DNA from: Trichaptum fuscoviolaceum
Taxonomy: Eukaryota > Basidiomycota > Agaricomycetes > Hymenochaetales > Trichaptaceae
Reading direction: 5' to 3'
NCBI GenBank assembly: GCA_910574455.1
Contig: CAJSYZ010000005.1
Location: forward strand, 2,666,001 to 2,730,000
Length of the DNA stretch: 64,000 nucleotides
The notes beneath the pieces were generated by a model. The model searched no databases and had not been told where the DNA came from. It saw only the letters and a program-made list of their open reading frames with translations. Below are positions 34,401-46,708 of the stretch, one piece after another. Numbering within the stretch: the stretch's first letter is position 1; each line of letters opens with the position of its first letter. Position numbers and translations under genes: made by a program.

Positions 34401-37400
34401 TATAAGGAATGGGTATCTCGATCGCACACATCTGACATGTTCTGTCGGAGCGCGAAAGCAGGATATTTGCCAACAACTGGCCAGAGTTAAGTACCAATAG
34501 GTATATGTCTGAATCCGCAACTCCGAGGCGAATGTGAAATGTGAAAGCTTGTACTCTTAACGCCTTGATCGGCATCGATCTGGCGGCGGATATCCTGCAA
34601 TTTCAATTCAACAGGTATAGAATAGCAATTATGCACCTGGGTCCACCTACAACAAGTGCTCGGGAAAGATAAAGGCGAACATTGACCGCCTCGCCCTCGC
34701 ATCAGGACAATCCACGCGGAGCGTGCGCTATTGTTGTCTCAGAAACATACCGCCTTCAATGATTGGCTAACATAATGAGTGCACCCTCCCCTGTCGACCG
34801 ATATATAAACAACTCAGTAAGCGGTATGCTGCGCTGATATAGTATGCACCATCACGTACGTTAGTCGATACGCTTCCATCGCCTACGCACACTGTTTTAG
34901 ATATGCAGGCGGATGGGCCCCAGCGCTCTTCCAGACGTGTTTGACAGGGCAATTGAGATAAAAAGACGAGCATCCATAACAGGCACATCAGTCGTTTATT
35001 TTCAAAGGAAGCAATGCTTGCGAATGCGGCGCGGAGCCCCGCCATCAGCGCTGATAAAATAACACCTCGGCGGCGAGTCCATCAAATTTGTTGATCCAAG
35101 CTCGACTTTCCAGAATATTCAGCATTCAACGCTTCGCGAATTGGCAAAACGGGGTTGAGGTTTCTTAAACCCACGAATGCCGCTCGTATGTCCGCTGAAG
35201 CGATATGGATTAATACAAGCCTGCAGGGCCATTATCAAGATATTGAAGCGCAGATCCTGGAGGACTGATGGCTTCAAGTGCTAGACTCGTCGTCATTCGC
35301 CTATTTCTAGCACCGAGGCTGTAAGACACTCCCGCAAGATACCCAAGGACACGGTGAATATCGTCCTTCACAATAAATGCCTGTCAATTTTCGGGCTGAT
35401 CTACGCCAGACAGCTGAGTTAGATCCGGCTTCAGGCGACCTCAATTATGCAAGATCAGTATCGCAGATCTACCCAATCATAGCACGTACATACTTGTAAG
35501 CCGAGGACGTCAGGGGCCACAAAGGAGCTGCATCGAAGCTTGATAATGACGGAGCATCAGCAGCCCGGTGTACGACAGCCATGTCGTCAATATGTCCTGC
35601 TTGACATGAGCCACACCGCTACAGAAATGCCTGCCTGAGAAGCGTTGCGTATTACACTATGTTACTGTTCGAGCAACGACTTAGAAGTGGCTCCCATGCA
35701 ATAGAAATCGATAATTGAGTGCGCCTATCCGTAAGATAAGCACAATCCTATCTCAGAGGAGGTTGCAAGATCTTGTCCGGGTGCAAATGAAAAGTAGACA
35801 GGATCTACAAGCAGCGCATGCACGAAGGCCTGCGGTGAGAAAACGACTGGGTCAGGATATCCGACTGTTCGTTAGTCGTGGTCTTCTTGCCGGGAGCTTG
35901 CATACGGAATCCCTTCTGCCAATGAGAAAGTTGCTCTCTTCAGATAGCAATGCACAGGCAACGAGGCAGATTCAGCTGGAGTGTGGAATGTCGAACAGCA
36001 GTTATGGGCAAGGAAGCGTAGTGAATTATCGGTTCCTAATGCTATGGAAACTGTGTGAGAGCGAGGGTAGTACGGGCCAATAATGGCTAAGGCCTGCAAA
36101 TTCTGGCCCTTCATCTCGGTTGGCACAATCGTTCGCAAGTTAATGGCAAAATGACTGTAGAGCTTTAACTCTGCAGTCGAAATACACCACACCTAGCAAA
36201 GGCGTATGTCAGAAAACTTTATCGTATTGGGAGATCGAGCGAGATTAAACTCACGAAGCCCATAAAAATTGAATTGAATGCAGCTTACTACCCACATGAG
36301 TTCCGATAACGAAGCTTTGATTGAAGTTGAGTTTCTTACAAACATGGGGACTCGTCAACGCCGAGAAGCACCAGAGGAGCTCGGAGACCGTTATCTGCGA
36401 TATAACTTGCATCAATCGCACTCGCGACGTTTGTACGCGCATTCACGATGTTCAGTGCAACCACAAGGGTTAGACAGCCGTCGGAGCTTCTGGAAGACCA
36501 CTTCGTCGTCGGTTATTCCGGGAAGAGGAAGAAACCGCCAGTCTTGCGTATGTCCTCCAACCTGATAGGAGGAAGGAAGGAAGTGGCGCACGACACGCAT
36601 GGAGATCAATGCCTGATCGAACCAGACAGCCAGAGATAACGGTCCTGAGAATTATCCAGGCTCGCTGAAACATTCAGTGAGTTGATTGTATGTGAAGAGA
36701 CATTCCCTTCTGTATATTAGGCTAGTCCAAGGAGTTAACCTAGTTGCTGAAGAGGATGATTGATGAGGAGCTATAGCGCAATGAAAATGAAGATAGTACT
36801 CATCGCCCTGATCTTCAGAGCTTCTGAAGACCCTTGACTTTCCCAAGCCCAGGCAGGCAGTGTAGGTACCTGAACATACGAACGATAGCTGACAAAAGAT
36901 AGCGTAGTTGCTGATAATAAGCGCAGGGAGACTATTGCAGTATCGGGAGTCTCACGAGTTTCGCGCTCCTCCGCTTCGTAAAATGGATTTGAAGAACGCT
37001 AGACCGAAGATAACTTAGAAAGAGACTTCTGGCTTAGAGCGATGGCCGGGACCTCATTGTGGGGCTAGTCGGGTACGTTGGGTGTACCTGATCGGCATGG
37101 ACATACGGTCTACGAAGCCGTCGTCGGAGCTAACGCTAACAGCATGGTTTGAAAAGAGTTTTGTGCGGCTGCAAAGAAATCATCATTAGAACGTAGATGT
37201 TAGGTTCAGAGTCTAACAAAACATGTTCCTTATCGTTCACTAACAGCATCGACAACTTCGACTCCCGCCTGGCAACGATCGGCATTGGAATTCCGCAATT
37301 ATGGGGTTCTTGCCTCCGCGATATCTTTTGTGTTGAGAGTAAGCGTTCTCAGGTTTATGACAGATAGATGGATAATGTCGGCGATCTTGACCTTACATGC

Positions 37401-37938
37401 AGACATGCGTGGCGTCTGCAATAAAGAACTGAATTAAGTACCGAACACATCACTCCCACCCGCCATCCTTTTCCCGCACGACCTAACGGCAACCTTGACT
37501 GAGAAATCTTGTGGAGCAACAGTGATACTGTCGGTGGTTGTGTATGTTTCAGCGATGACAGCGCAGCAAGATGAAGGCAAGATGCAAGATGCAGATGTGG
37601 TTGTAGATAGAAAAAACAGTTATACTGCCAGTGTAATATTACGTAATCTGCACGTGTCGGTCGGGATGCTCGGCATGAGGACCCCGAGTCGGACGGTGTT
37701 GGCCGGCCCTCGCCGCAATTTCCAAGTGACGGCGGCGTGGCCTCGGGCAGACGTCCGCATTGCACTCGCCTTTCTTCGACACTCTCTACACCCACTACCA
37801 CCACTCTATACAGCGTCCAGGAAGTCTGTTTCATAGCTGGCTATACTCTTTCTGTCGCAACAACCCACGGTCATCCATCAATCAATTTCGGAGTACATCT
37901 AGTCTTCGCGCAGGCGAAGCGGTGATTTCTGGCACTGG
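31497..37938. other. Long gene-poor tract
   Basis: About 6.4 kb. Several frames of 100-220 codons overlap on opposite strands (32.7-33.3 kb, 33.5-34.2 kb, 35.7-36.2 kb), but none shows domains, a credible splice chain or biased codon use. Minus-strand 36192-35872 (106 codons, with GQNLQALAIIGPYYPRS) has the most protein-like composition and may be an exon remnant. A TGCCAGTG word lies at 37626, upstream of the next gene. No tRNA could be folded from the GGTTCGAGTCC word at 33291. Confidence 0.45.
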
Positions 37939-39599
37939 ATGGCATCATACAAGCTCGAAGGTGCTCGACCCAAGCCACCGCCACCCCCACTGAGACTACA
38001 GAAGGCGACCTTCAAACCTTCTTCACCATCAAGAGGCTCTGACCTGCTGTACGATCTGCCAACTGCTTCTTCTATCACATCTCCACCTCCCGGAGGAGAC
38101 CAACACAATGTATTTTCGCCTACGTCACCTTCGCGCCCGGCAAGCCGTCTAAGATCTCATGCTGCAAACAGAGCACGGCGAATGTCTCCTCCCCCACCAC
38201 CTTCTCACGGACGTGTAACACCGACACCATTCGGCGACGATGATCTGGAGGAATTTGCGTTACACTGTCAAGCTTGGTGCGTCATATCATTTCATATGTC
38301 AGGTCCCCATTCAAATATTCTATCAGGTACTTCAACCAAGATGAGGATGCTGGGCGGCAGATGACGCAGACGTTAACAAGTATACCAAGTTCTCAGCGCG
38401 CCAATTATGCGCGAATACAGGCATCAATTCGCGCATCCTTTCACAAATACATGGCCGAGAGGCGGCGTGCTGAGTTCCAGGCACATATGAGCGCAACAGT
38501 TCCGGGGGGATCCCTGCCAGCACATTGCCGCTCAAATCCAGACGGTAATGCTGCTAAGCGGGAAAGGAAGGAGCGATTTGATCGGTTTGTCAAAGCCTGG
38601 TGCAACGTCGGGATGCCGGGCACAAAACCCTTCTTCGAGAGCCTTTGGGCTGCAATGGCACTGGAAGTCGTTCCCGAACATCTGGGTGGAGCTGGTAGCA
38701 GACGAATTGAGTGGGAATTTGACGATGCTGTTTTCATGGAATCTGCGTATGTGCAATGGATGATCCCTTGATTTTTTTTCGAGGGTCATTGACACTCATT
38801 GAATTTCTAGTGGGAAGGAGTTTATGTTGGAAGCTATAGATGTCCTCAAAGGGGTGAGTACTGGCGCACGCACGTCGAACAGTTCCTCATCATTATACGA
38901 GCTCAGGTCCTGGGGTTCGAGGAAAGGCGGACGAGACATTCGCCTTCAATTCAATTGTCCACTGATACCGCAGTGTCACAAGTACACTCTCGATCACGGT
39001 CGGAGCCTTTAAGCTCGCAGTTTCCCGCTCTTGGAGAAACGAAGAAGTCATCTCTGGGAACGCACACCGGGCGTTCCAGAGCTCCTTCTGATCCTTTCGT
39101 CGACTCCAATGCGGCCTCAACGTCAGTCTCGGCTGGAAGCACAATGGCACTTCAAGACACATTGTCCACAAGTCCAAGTGGCTCAGCTATACAGAGGGGG
39201 GATATCAAGGACTATATCCCTGCAAGAGAACGTATGAGCGTTCTCCTCGCACAGTCCAGCACTTCTGATTCTCTGACTTCTTCTGAACCGAGCGACTCAT
39301 GCGAGTCACTCCGAACATGGACAACCCCGGATCTTTCCAACCCTGAATACACATTACTTCTGTCTTCTTTCCCTCCATTCCTTACCCGACGTACACTCCC
39401 ACTCTTTCCTGCGCCTCCAACAAAGAAGCATCGACATTTAGACCTAGAAGAGGGTGTATTCGAGGATTCGGATGAGCTGAGGAATGAGCTGCGGATTGGC
39501 ACTGGTGTCCTGTGGATAGGCCTAAAAGAACGAAGTAGTGGGTGGCAGGGCAGCTGGTGGCAGAGGTTTAAACTCTGGTGGAGAAAACTATTATGTTAA
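37939..39599 (+). CDS. Unrecognised basidiomycete-type protein, four exons
   Basis: Four exons joined by clean introns: TTG|GTGCGT to ATCAG near 38281-38330, GC|GTATGT to TTCTAG near 38749-38810, and GGG|GTGAGT to GCTCAG near 38854-38906. The N-terminus is Pro-rich (PKPPPPPLR, SPPPPPSHG). The middle is a folded-looking helical region (RKERFDRFVKAW, FFESLWAAMALEVVPEHL, ending in FMLEAIDVLKG), followed by a long Ser-rich segment and a Trp-rich amphipathic C-terminus (WWQRFKLWWRKLL) that could bind membrane. No known domain is recognised. Conserved exon logic makes the gene model good and leaves the function unknown. Confidence 0.75.
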
Positions 39600-42133
39600 A
39601 CATTAAGGGCTTCTGAGACGACGGACGTTTTACCCCGACGCTGGCCGTCTCCCAGCATTTTGTTACGATTATTCATTGCATTGTACGACTGGCTAACGGT
39701 ATTTGTTTTGATGAGATTGAAGAGATAAAAGTTACTTGCTCTTTCTATTGTCGAAGTGGATGGACACGACCGGAGCGTTGTCATAGCTCCGACTCAAGGT
39801 TCAGTGCTATCCTCCTTTCCTCGTCTTTGAACTCAGTCATCTAGATTCAAACTATAGGTATCATTATGGGCTTTGCCGTCGGCCTGGGCCGATATGTTAT
39901 ACTGTCTGTAGTCCCGCTGACTTCTAACCGTCGTATGAGGCGTCGATGGCGTAAACGTTTCCCCTTCCAAGCAATTTTTCACTTGCGAAGGCGCTTTGCT
40001 TCTTCCCCCTCGGTTATCGTTGGATTGGCCGCCCCTGCGGGACTTCATTGACCCCATACTGCGTCTTCGATGCGCCCAGCGCTTTCGTATTGAAAGTCGC
40101 GCTCCTCGGAAGGTTATCAGCAATTTGAGCATCTTAGAAGCTTTCGAAGCTCACCAGTCGCCTTCTTTACTTATGGGACGGATGTGACTGTGCCGCCTCG
40201 TCGGGAAGCAGGCGCCTTCTTACAAACCACATGCGCACTGTGCATGCCCGCCGCGATTCCCGCTTGATCTGTTCTGTCGCTGCGTACCATGTCAGATGAT
40301 GGTTTAAATGTTCCTTGATACTGCAATGCGCACGGTCGATGCGAAGAACTTTCCTCCATATGTCCGCCGATAGACGTTTGCTTCCTTCACCTTACGTTCA
40401 CAGTAAGCAGTACGTGTTCTATCTATTGTGACTCATGAGCTAATGCTTCGTACTTCGAGATTAATGGGGCTCTCCCCATACTCGAAAATAAAGCTGTCAC
40501 CTTCCATACAAGCACTGTTCAAGGTATTACGGGCTGGCATCTGGCATAACATTCTCAGAGCTTCAATCGTCCGTAACTTGGGGTTCCAGTCCTTCGGACT
40601 GGCACCATGAGATCTCCATTAAGCACCGACTGTGCTGACCAACTGTGAGTCAATTTAAATCTTCTCGGTGCTTGTAACATCTTGGTATTGACGAAGTCGT
40701 TCGAATTGAACGATGTCAACATTCATCCAAAAGCTCAAGAATTCCGCGGATCATTCCTAGGAAGTACATGTATGTTTCTGCTGAACATGTCGGTGTTCAT
40801 GTCTTCGTAAAGCGAGTTTAGGCTGATTGGCCACTCAAGTAGAAGGCCAAGTTATCTTCGCTGACCAAACTATACCTATGCAGCAAGCGTCTTGATTAAA
40901 CGGCAGGGAAGGTCGATCCGTGCGGCAGTCAAATAGAGTGACGTTCCTGGTCTAAATGGGTACAGCCGACTTTTAGTGTTCTTGCTTCCGTCTCCCCGCA
41001 AACAGTGCTTAACGCGTGTGCAAATGGCGCTTGAAATGCCCTTCGGACGTTCTAACGTACGCTGTAACCTGCTTCGATTCTTGTTGAGTTGAACGTTCCC
41101 ATTAACGGACTTTTTTGCGACATCGGCCAGCTTTGCTGGACGAGTCGCATCAGGCCTCCCTCTGCACCCTGGCCTCAATTTACAGACATGTACACACCCT
41201 TCGATTCGACGTGAATACTTGATGGTCAATTCTTACTTGTGGCTTTGGGGCTCGCTCTCAGCGTGTATATCATGGCCAAAGCAACACATGATCTGCCTGT
41301 TTTCAGCGAATCGTACATTGTGCAAAGCTTGAGTCTGTCTGTCTTCAACTGTTCTGCCATCTATCACGCATGCTCCCTCGGGAGAAGTATCAATCTTCTC
41401 TTTGATAGGTTGACATCGGGGCTTCTTTGCTTCACTTACCCCTCGCCGCTAAAGCGACGCGGCAACTTTCCAATGCAATTGCACCGCCCTTCGCATTATA
41501 TATTCTGTGAAGCCCAGCGCCCTCCGTCGAGTCAACCGAGCGGCCAGACTGTTAGACTACGAGAAGCCGTGGCCTTTAACAATGTGATCTTCCAGGTCCC
41601 AATTGCGCCTTAACCCCACCTCCCAACCACTGGCACTTTCACAACATAGGCACTGGCGATTGCAATGCCCTTTCTCTCATTCGAAGCGGTCAGATAGCAC
41701 CCCAGTTTTGCCGCACTGCTTGTGGACTTTGTGAAATCGTGATTCCTTTTAATAACTATCATTGCGTTCCAGGAGACTAACAGCGACTGCAAGAGCGAGT
41801 TATTTTATGCACAATACATAGTACGTCACCCCATTCACGAGCAATACACTTGAAAGCCACTCAGTCTTTGTTTGGAGCGCATTGTATGTCCAGGCCTGAT
41901 TTTCACAGACTGTGCCGAATTGTAAGTGATTATATTTATTTTCCGTATGAAATTATTAATATGTTTGGAGGCTCCAGATCCTATCACCTTCCCGTACCGT
42001 CATCTCGGTATCTTGGCGCTACTTCGGGATATGTGTTAATACCGAAGCCAAGATCTCACTAAAAATCTACTCAACAAACTAGGTCCACCGAACTCAACGG
42101 AAGAGACTGAATATCTTACTTCTGACCAACCAG
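39600..42133. other. Gene-poor tract
   Basis: A minus-strand frame of 99 codons (40132-39833) and one of 117 codons (41229-40876) are open but carry no recognisable feature. CACTGGCA occurs at 41628. Nothing else supported. Confidence 0.45.
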
Positions 42134-42421
42134 GTTCAGCCTTCCTACATAGATGGACATCCACGTGTGCATTTCATGTATGAAGTAAGTATGCCGCGGC
42201 AGTGCTTAATCTTCGGAAATCTGAATCGCTTTTTATGTGAATAGAATATCCGCTGAGGTCGCGATGATCGAGCAGGTTTCGTAGTGAACCTGGCTACGAA
42301 CCATCTGCACTCTGCTGTCATGATCCCGGACGGTCGAGACTGTCTGACACAATTCATTCATGAAGGGCCGAAAACGAAGCAGAGAGCTCAGGGGTATGTC
42401 TCTGAGAAATTATCAACATGA
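42134..42421 (+). pseudogene. Broken two-exon gene fragment, unknown family
   Basis: After an AACCAG acceptor, 17 codons read to a TATGAA|GTAAGT donor at 42184. A TGAATAG acceptor at 42244 then resumes in phase 0 and reads about 59 codons (with HSAVMIPDGRD and KTKQRAQGYVSEKL) to a TGA at 42419. The only break is an in-frame TGA at 42254-42256, four codons into the second exon. The strong splice pair and clean frame around a single stop point to a recently disabled gene or a mis-assembled base. No family recognised. Confidence 0.4.
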
Positions 42422-43535
42422 TTAGCAGCGCAGATTTCCTCGGTTTGTTCTTGTTGTCGAGTTATTGAAGGGTCAAAGTGCAATGTCTGCTCAGACTCTG
42501 ACCGTTCTGCTTACTTGCCAGTAGCATCGACATCGGCTACCGTCACCGTCCCCGCCCGAAACATGATCTCAGGCGGATGAAATATAAGGTAGACATGAGA
42601 ACCGCCGGCTCGTCTGCCAACTTGAAAGTGCATGATGACCCTTCAATGTGATATCAAGTGAAGACACACTCTGTCATTCAAGTGCTTAGACTGCCCCAAT
42701 TCTTGGATCTGAAACGACGCTCTTACTAATATGAAGCGGCAAGTCAACCTTGGCCATAGAAGTGGTCTCAGTGATGTCGGCGATTGCATGCCCTGAGAAC
42801 TCATAATTTACTCATAAAAATAACATTGTCCATAATTAAGCAGATAATCACAATGTATAGTAAACAGAGCTCCGACCTCTACATGACGGAGTTTGTCGTA
42901 CTTTGATCATGATTGAGCCACATTCTCACAGCTCGAAGCACTCCTGATGTAAACGGTGCCTTTTCTGTGACCGCGGCGTTGAAAGGTGTAGTACAAGGCA
43001 TGTCATGCATACACTGTAGATCAGCCATGCTACATTGAGCTTACCGGACTACCGTCTTTCCGTCTCCACGGCTAAGGAGAGTTTGAAACATCCAATCGGC
43101 TCGCTCTATTAGAGTCCCTTAACTGTTCGCTGGCGCAAAATAACCTGTAGGTGTATGACTTTGTGCCAAGGCGGAGAACGGATTTAGAGACGCTGGACAT
43201 CGGCTTCGCTTCAGATAAAGCCCATCGTCCCATCTGTTGTGGGGAAGTAAAAGTGTCAGCCATCTCTTGTGCACAAAATTGATACAAAATGCAATTCTCT
43301 GTCCGCGGGATGGCATGCAGAGTTGCGGTCTTAGTTGTAGAGGACTAGGAGTTTCAGAATCCCCGATTTCCCGGTAAGTCTCCCATTTGAACATGGCTGG
43401 CCTGGGAAAGGGTTCATCTGTCAAATACGTTTATGCTTTTCAACTTGCTCAAAGTACACCGACTTTGATAATATACACCTAGATATACATAGTGTGACTG
43501 ATGATCAAGTAGTATATTTCTGATCAGCATGCAGT
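42422..43535. other. Gene-poor stretch before the oxidase pseudogene
   Basis: A minus-strand frame at 43424-43119 starts with a protein-like stretch (MFKWETYREIGD) that soon loses it, possibly another exon remnant. Nothing firm. Confidence 0.4.
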
Positions 43536-45538
43536 TCACCGCCTCTGTGAAGGGATGCCGTGTTTCTTCCCGTGATAGATGCCCAAGCGAATGTGGTCCT
43601 TAATCTCTTTATCATCATCCCAATACTCTGATGAACCCCACGTCTTGTGCATTTCTTCTCGCCTGTCGGGGTACTGGCTCTGATTCACGACCAAGAACTG
43701 ATCTACGGCCCTCCACGCACTGTCCAAAGCACCAGCAACCTAACAATAGTATCCATTAGAATCTAGACTCATCTTAAGAAGGAAGATGCTTACGCGTGAT
43801 AGGAACTTGTCGCTTCTCCGGTAATGAAAAGCTTGTTCTGTGCCGCAGGTGTCGTAATCTGCGAGTAGATGCCGTCTGAAAACTCTTGTGGCCCAAAGAA
43901 CGCGAATGCACCTGAATAATAATCAATAGGGTTTGGCCGATACTTTCTATATGAACCCGAATGCATAACATACCCATAGTGAGCGGATCATGCAACCAAT
44001 CCCAAGCAAAGTAGTCGCCCGGCATGTATAAATCCCAGAGTTTCTTTACGTCAACTTTGTGAACTGTTGCAAGGTTGTTCATAACGAGGTTGATGAGCTC
44101 CGGCTGCGCCGTTCCATCACCATTAATTAGCGAACCAAGGCGTTCAACATCTTGAGTCCAGCAGTAACTTGCTATGAGGACTCGAGATTTACTGCCCGTC
44201 CCTGGCGGATAAGAAGGATAGACTGTTGTCCTGACCGGCAAGTCGGTATAAGACTGGCCTCCTATGATTCCGAGTTCTTCCCACCATGGCTCCTTAAGCC
44301 GAATGCCAATCTTGTAATGTTATCGAAATTATTAACAGTCCGCATCACCATTCACGATACGATGGTAGACTTACCTTTATAGATGGACCATTAGCGCAGC
44401 TGGCGTATAGCACTCCATTGCGCGTAAGTGAGTGTGCAACCCGTTAAATCCATGACGCTCAGGCGCGGTAGAGGAACAGTAGAGATTACAGCTGCTGAGT
44501 ATTCTTGGAAAGCTGGTTTCCCAGTCTCATCTTCAGTCATAACGCCCATGCCCAAATCGGACTCAGCAAGCACAGTAACTTTCGTCTTGAATGTGGTTTT
44601 GGAAGGCAAGGAATTGTGCATCGCCTCAGTCAACATCTGTGAGCCTCCGCTGTGATATAGACAAATGAGATCGATAGTCAATGGAGAGTAGATTACGACA
44701 GGGCTTACTCTATGCATTTCCATTTGATGTCCTTCGAATTATCGCCAGTCCACTGGAAAGCGAGAGATTCCAAAACCGTCTCCGTTAATGCACGGTCATA
44801 CCAACCAGTTCACTTATCCATCGTCTCGCACCAGTGAATGGCAGAAGAAGGGTATGGAGGCTTAAGCGCAAGAGCCATATAGCTTTGAGTCGAATGTTGA
44901 TCAACCTGCATCAAGACCTCAATTGCCTGATCTATAGGTAGTTCTTTTAACGGTGCTTTTAGCGGCGCGAGCATGTCCTTGACTATAGTATCGGCACCCT
45001 CAACAAGATATTTATCATCGACATAGCCTTCGGGACTGTATGGATAATAGTGAAAGGTGTGCGGGGCCGTAAGAATGTAATCGATGAGTTCAATGTTCAG
45101 GTTTCTAATTTCCATTTAATCGAAGGTTCGCTTCATGAGGGGAGTGTTGGAAAAGCGCATGGCGCCAACTTCCTGTAAACCGATTTTGTAAGCTATATGA
45201 ACCCACGGCGGCATCCTTCTTGTTACACTCACATAACAATCATACTTCTCTGCATTTTGGAAGCCTTTATACATAAATGGTCTACCGCCAACGCGATCGC
45301 TTGCCTCGAGCGAAACATAGGGGATCCCCAAGCTTGCTAAAATCATCGCAGTATAAAGGCCAGTAGTACCTGCGCCAATGGTACAGACTGGAAGCCTTTT
45401 GGTAACTCTGGGAACCACCGGGAGCATTTTCTCTAAGGGCGGAAGCGAATTCAAGATTTCATGATGAGAATTTTCAGCAAGATATTTGGTAATAGTATAG
45501 CGAGCACGGGCTGCATAGACGTCCACAGGTGCTGCCAT
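43536..45538 (-). pseudogene. L-amino-acid oxidase pseudogene (flavin monoamine oxidase family)
   Basis: The family oxidises L-amino acids to keto acids, ammonia and H2O2 with FAD. The full family length is still visible: the FAD Rossmann motif CTIGAGTTGLYTAMIL with the GG doublet (DRVGGR), GAMRF, HYYPYSPEGY and, near the C-terminus, LFITGEATS. Exon positions match those of the intact copy at 62.75 kb. Three lesions break it: an in-frame TAA at 45116-45118, an in-frame TGA at 44810-44812, and a one-base insertion at about 44391 that shifts the frame just before a normal splice donor. Downstream exons stay in good frame to the stop at 43536, so decay is recent. Sequence errors could mimic such lesions, but three make this unlikely. 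Confidence 0.85.
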
Positions 45539-45667
45539 GGTGAGAGAAGACAGAGTCGAGCGTAGAGGACTCAAGCGTAGAGAGACTCAAGTATTCGTCG
45601 CCTTTTATCCAGTTCAGTTATTACTCTGCACAGTCAGCTGTCGCATTCAAGTTACTCCAGCAAAAGT

Positions 45668-46059
45668 ATGAGCACAGCAGCGTTCACCGTGGCGGCTCAA
45701 GATGAACGGAAGCGCCGCCGCAATGACAAAGTATAGCATCTAGCAAGTCTGGGCGTGTTAAAGAGCCCCTTGTTTGCTTCTCAGATGAATTGGATGCTAT
45801 CAAGGCGGACATCAATGAAATTGTAATGAGGTAAAATGTGTTCATACCTGAATACAACACTCCTTCACAAAGAAAGAGGGTGGACATTGAGGCGGAACTA
45901 GATATTGTCCGAGAGTGTTCATTCAATGCAGACCGAGGCACTGACACGACTGGATCTGATAATGACATGTTGCCTATCATTCACGATCCACTTCAAAGGC
46001 GGAATCAGATATCATCCGTGACCGCTACTAATAACATCCGGGGTACAGAACTGGAATAG
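45668..46059 (+). other. Possible small charged protein or remnant
   Basis: An ATG at 45668 starts a short basic peptide (AAQDERKRRRNDK) that stops. A second frame then reads KSGRVKEPLVCFSDELDAIKADINEIVMR and continues, across one stop that a 42-nt intron (GTAAAA to CACAAAG) could remove, to a TAG at 46059. It is divergent from the oxidase pseudogene. The composition is protein-like, but the first join is not explained. Unknown family. Confidence 0.25.
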
Positions 46060-46708
46060 TATGTGAAGATGATATGGAAGCAAATGGTAAAGCAGGACCA
46101 GGCATGCAAATTCTGGTACCGGTGGGGCGAATATTCCGGGTCAGTTTAACCTCCTGTGCAGATACAAGGATATGACCTAGCTAATAAGCGTCCACTGAAG
46201 TATCTACAACTGTGAACCTGTTATTTTATGATGTTGAACATGATGGACGTCCGAGAACTTTGAGTCGACGATACAACAGTTGAGCCTGAGGTTGGTTCAA
46301 CTTAAAATTACATAAGCTAAAATGTGCCAACTCGCAGTAAACTGATCCATCATCGTGTTCTGTAATGAGAGAGCTGCATGCATGGTATCTCTGTACATTG
46401 CAGGTGCTTGGGATTTGTGCTGTACAGGTGTCAAGTATTGCTTGCGAACACGAATGGCTGAGCATTACATCAACAGCAAAGTGAATAAAGAGAAACAGAC
46501 AGAGAAACTCAAGAGAAACACTCGGAAGCACGCTGTGGCTATTGTGTCACAAGGGGAAAGAGGAGGCAGCCCCGCAGGGGTCATTTCAGATGGAAGCAGA
46601 ATAAATGTGAAACAAAGGGTGGGAGTGAAGAAATTAGCGGTTTTTGTCAACAAAATATACAGAATAATTCCGTTCGCAAGCAACAGAGTCAAACAATCAA
46701 GCAGTACT
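46060..46708. other. 3' flank of YAK1
   Basis: No gene seen; the 128-codon plus-strand frame at 46355-46741 overlaps the end of YAK1 in antisense and has no features. Confidence 0.5.

Noticed and set aside
37355..37834. 159-codon minus-strand frame upstream of the 37.9-kb gene
   Set aside because: Lies in the probable promoter, has no domain features and is mirrored by plus-strand frames.
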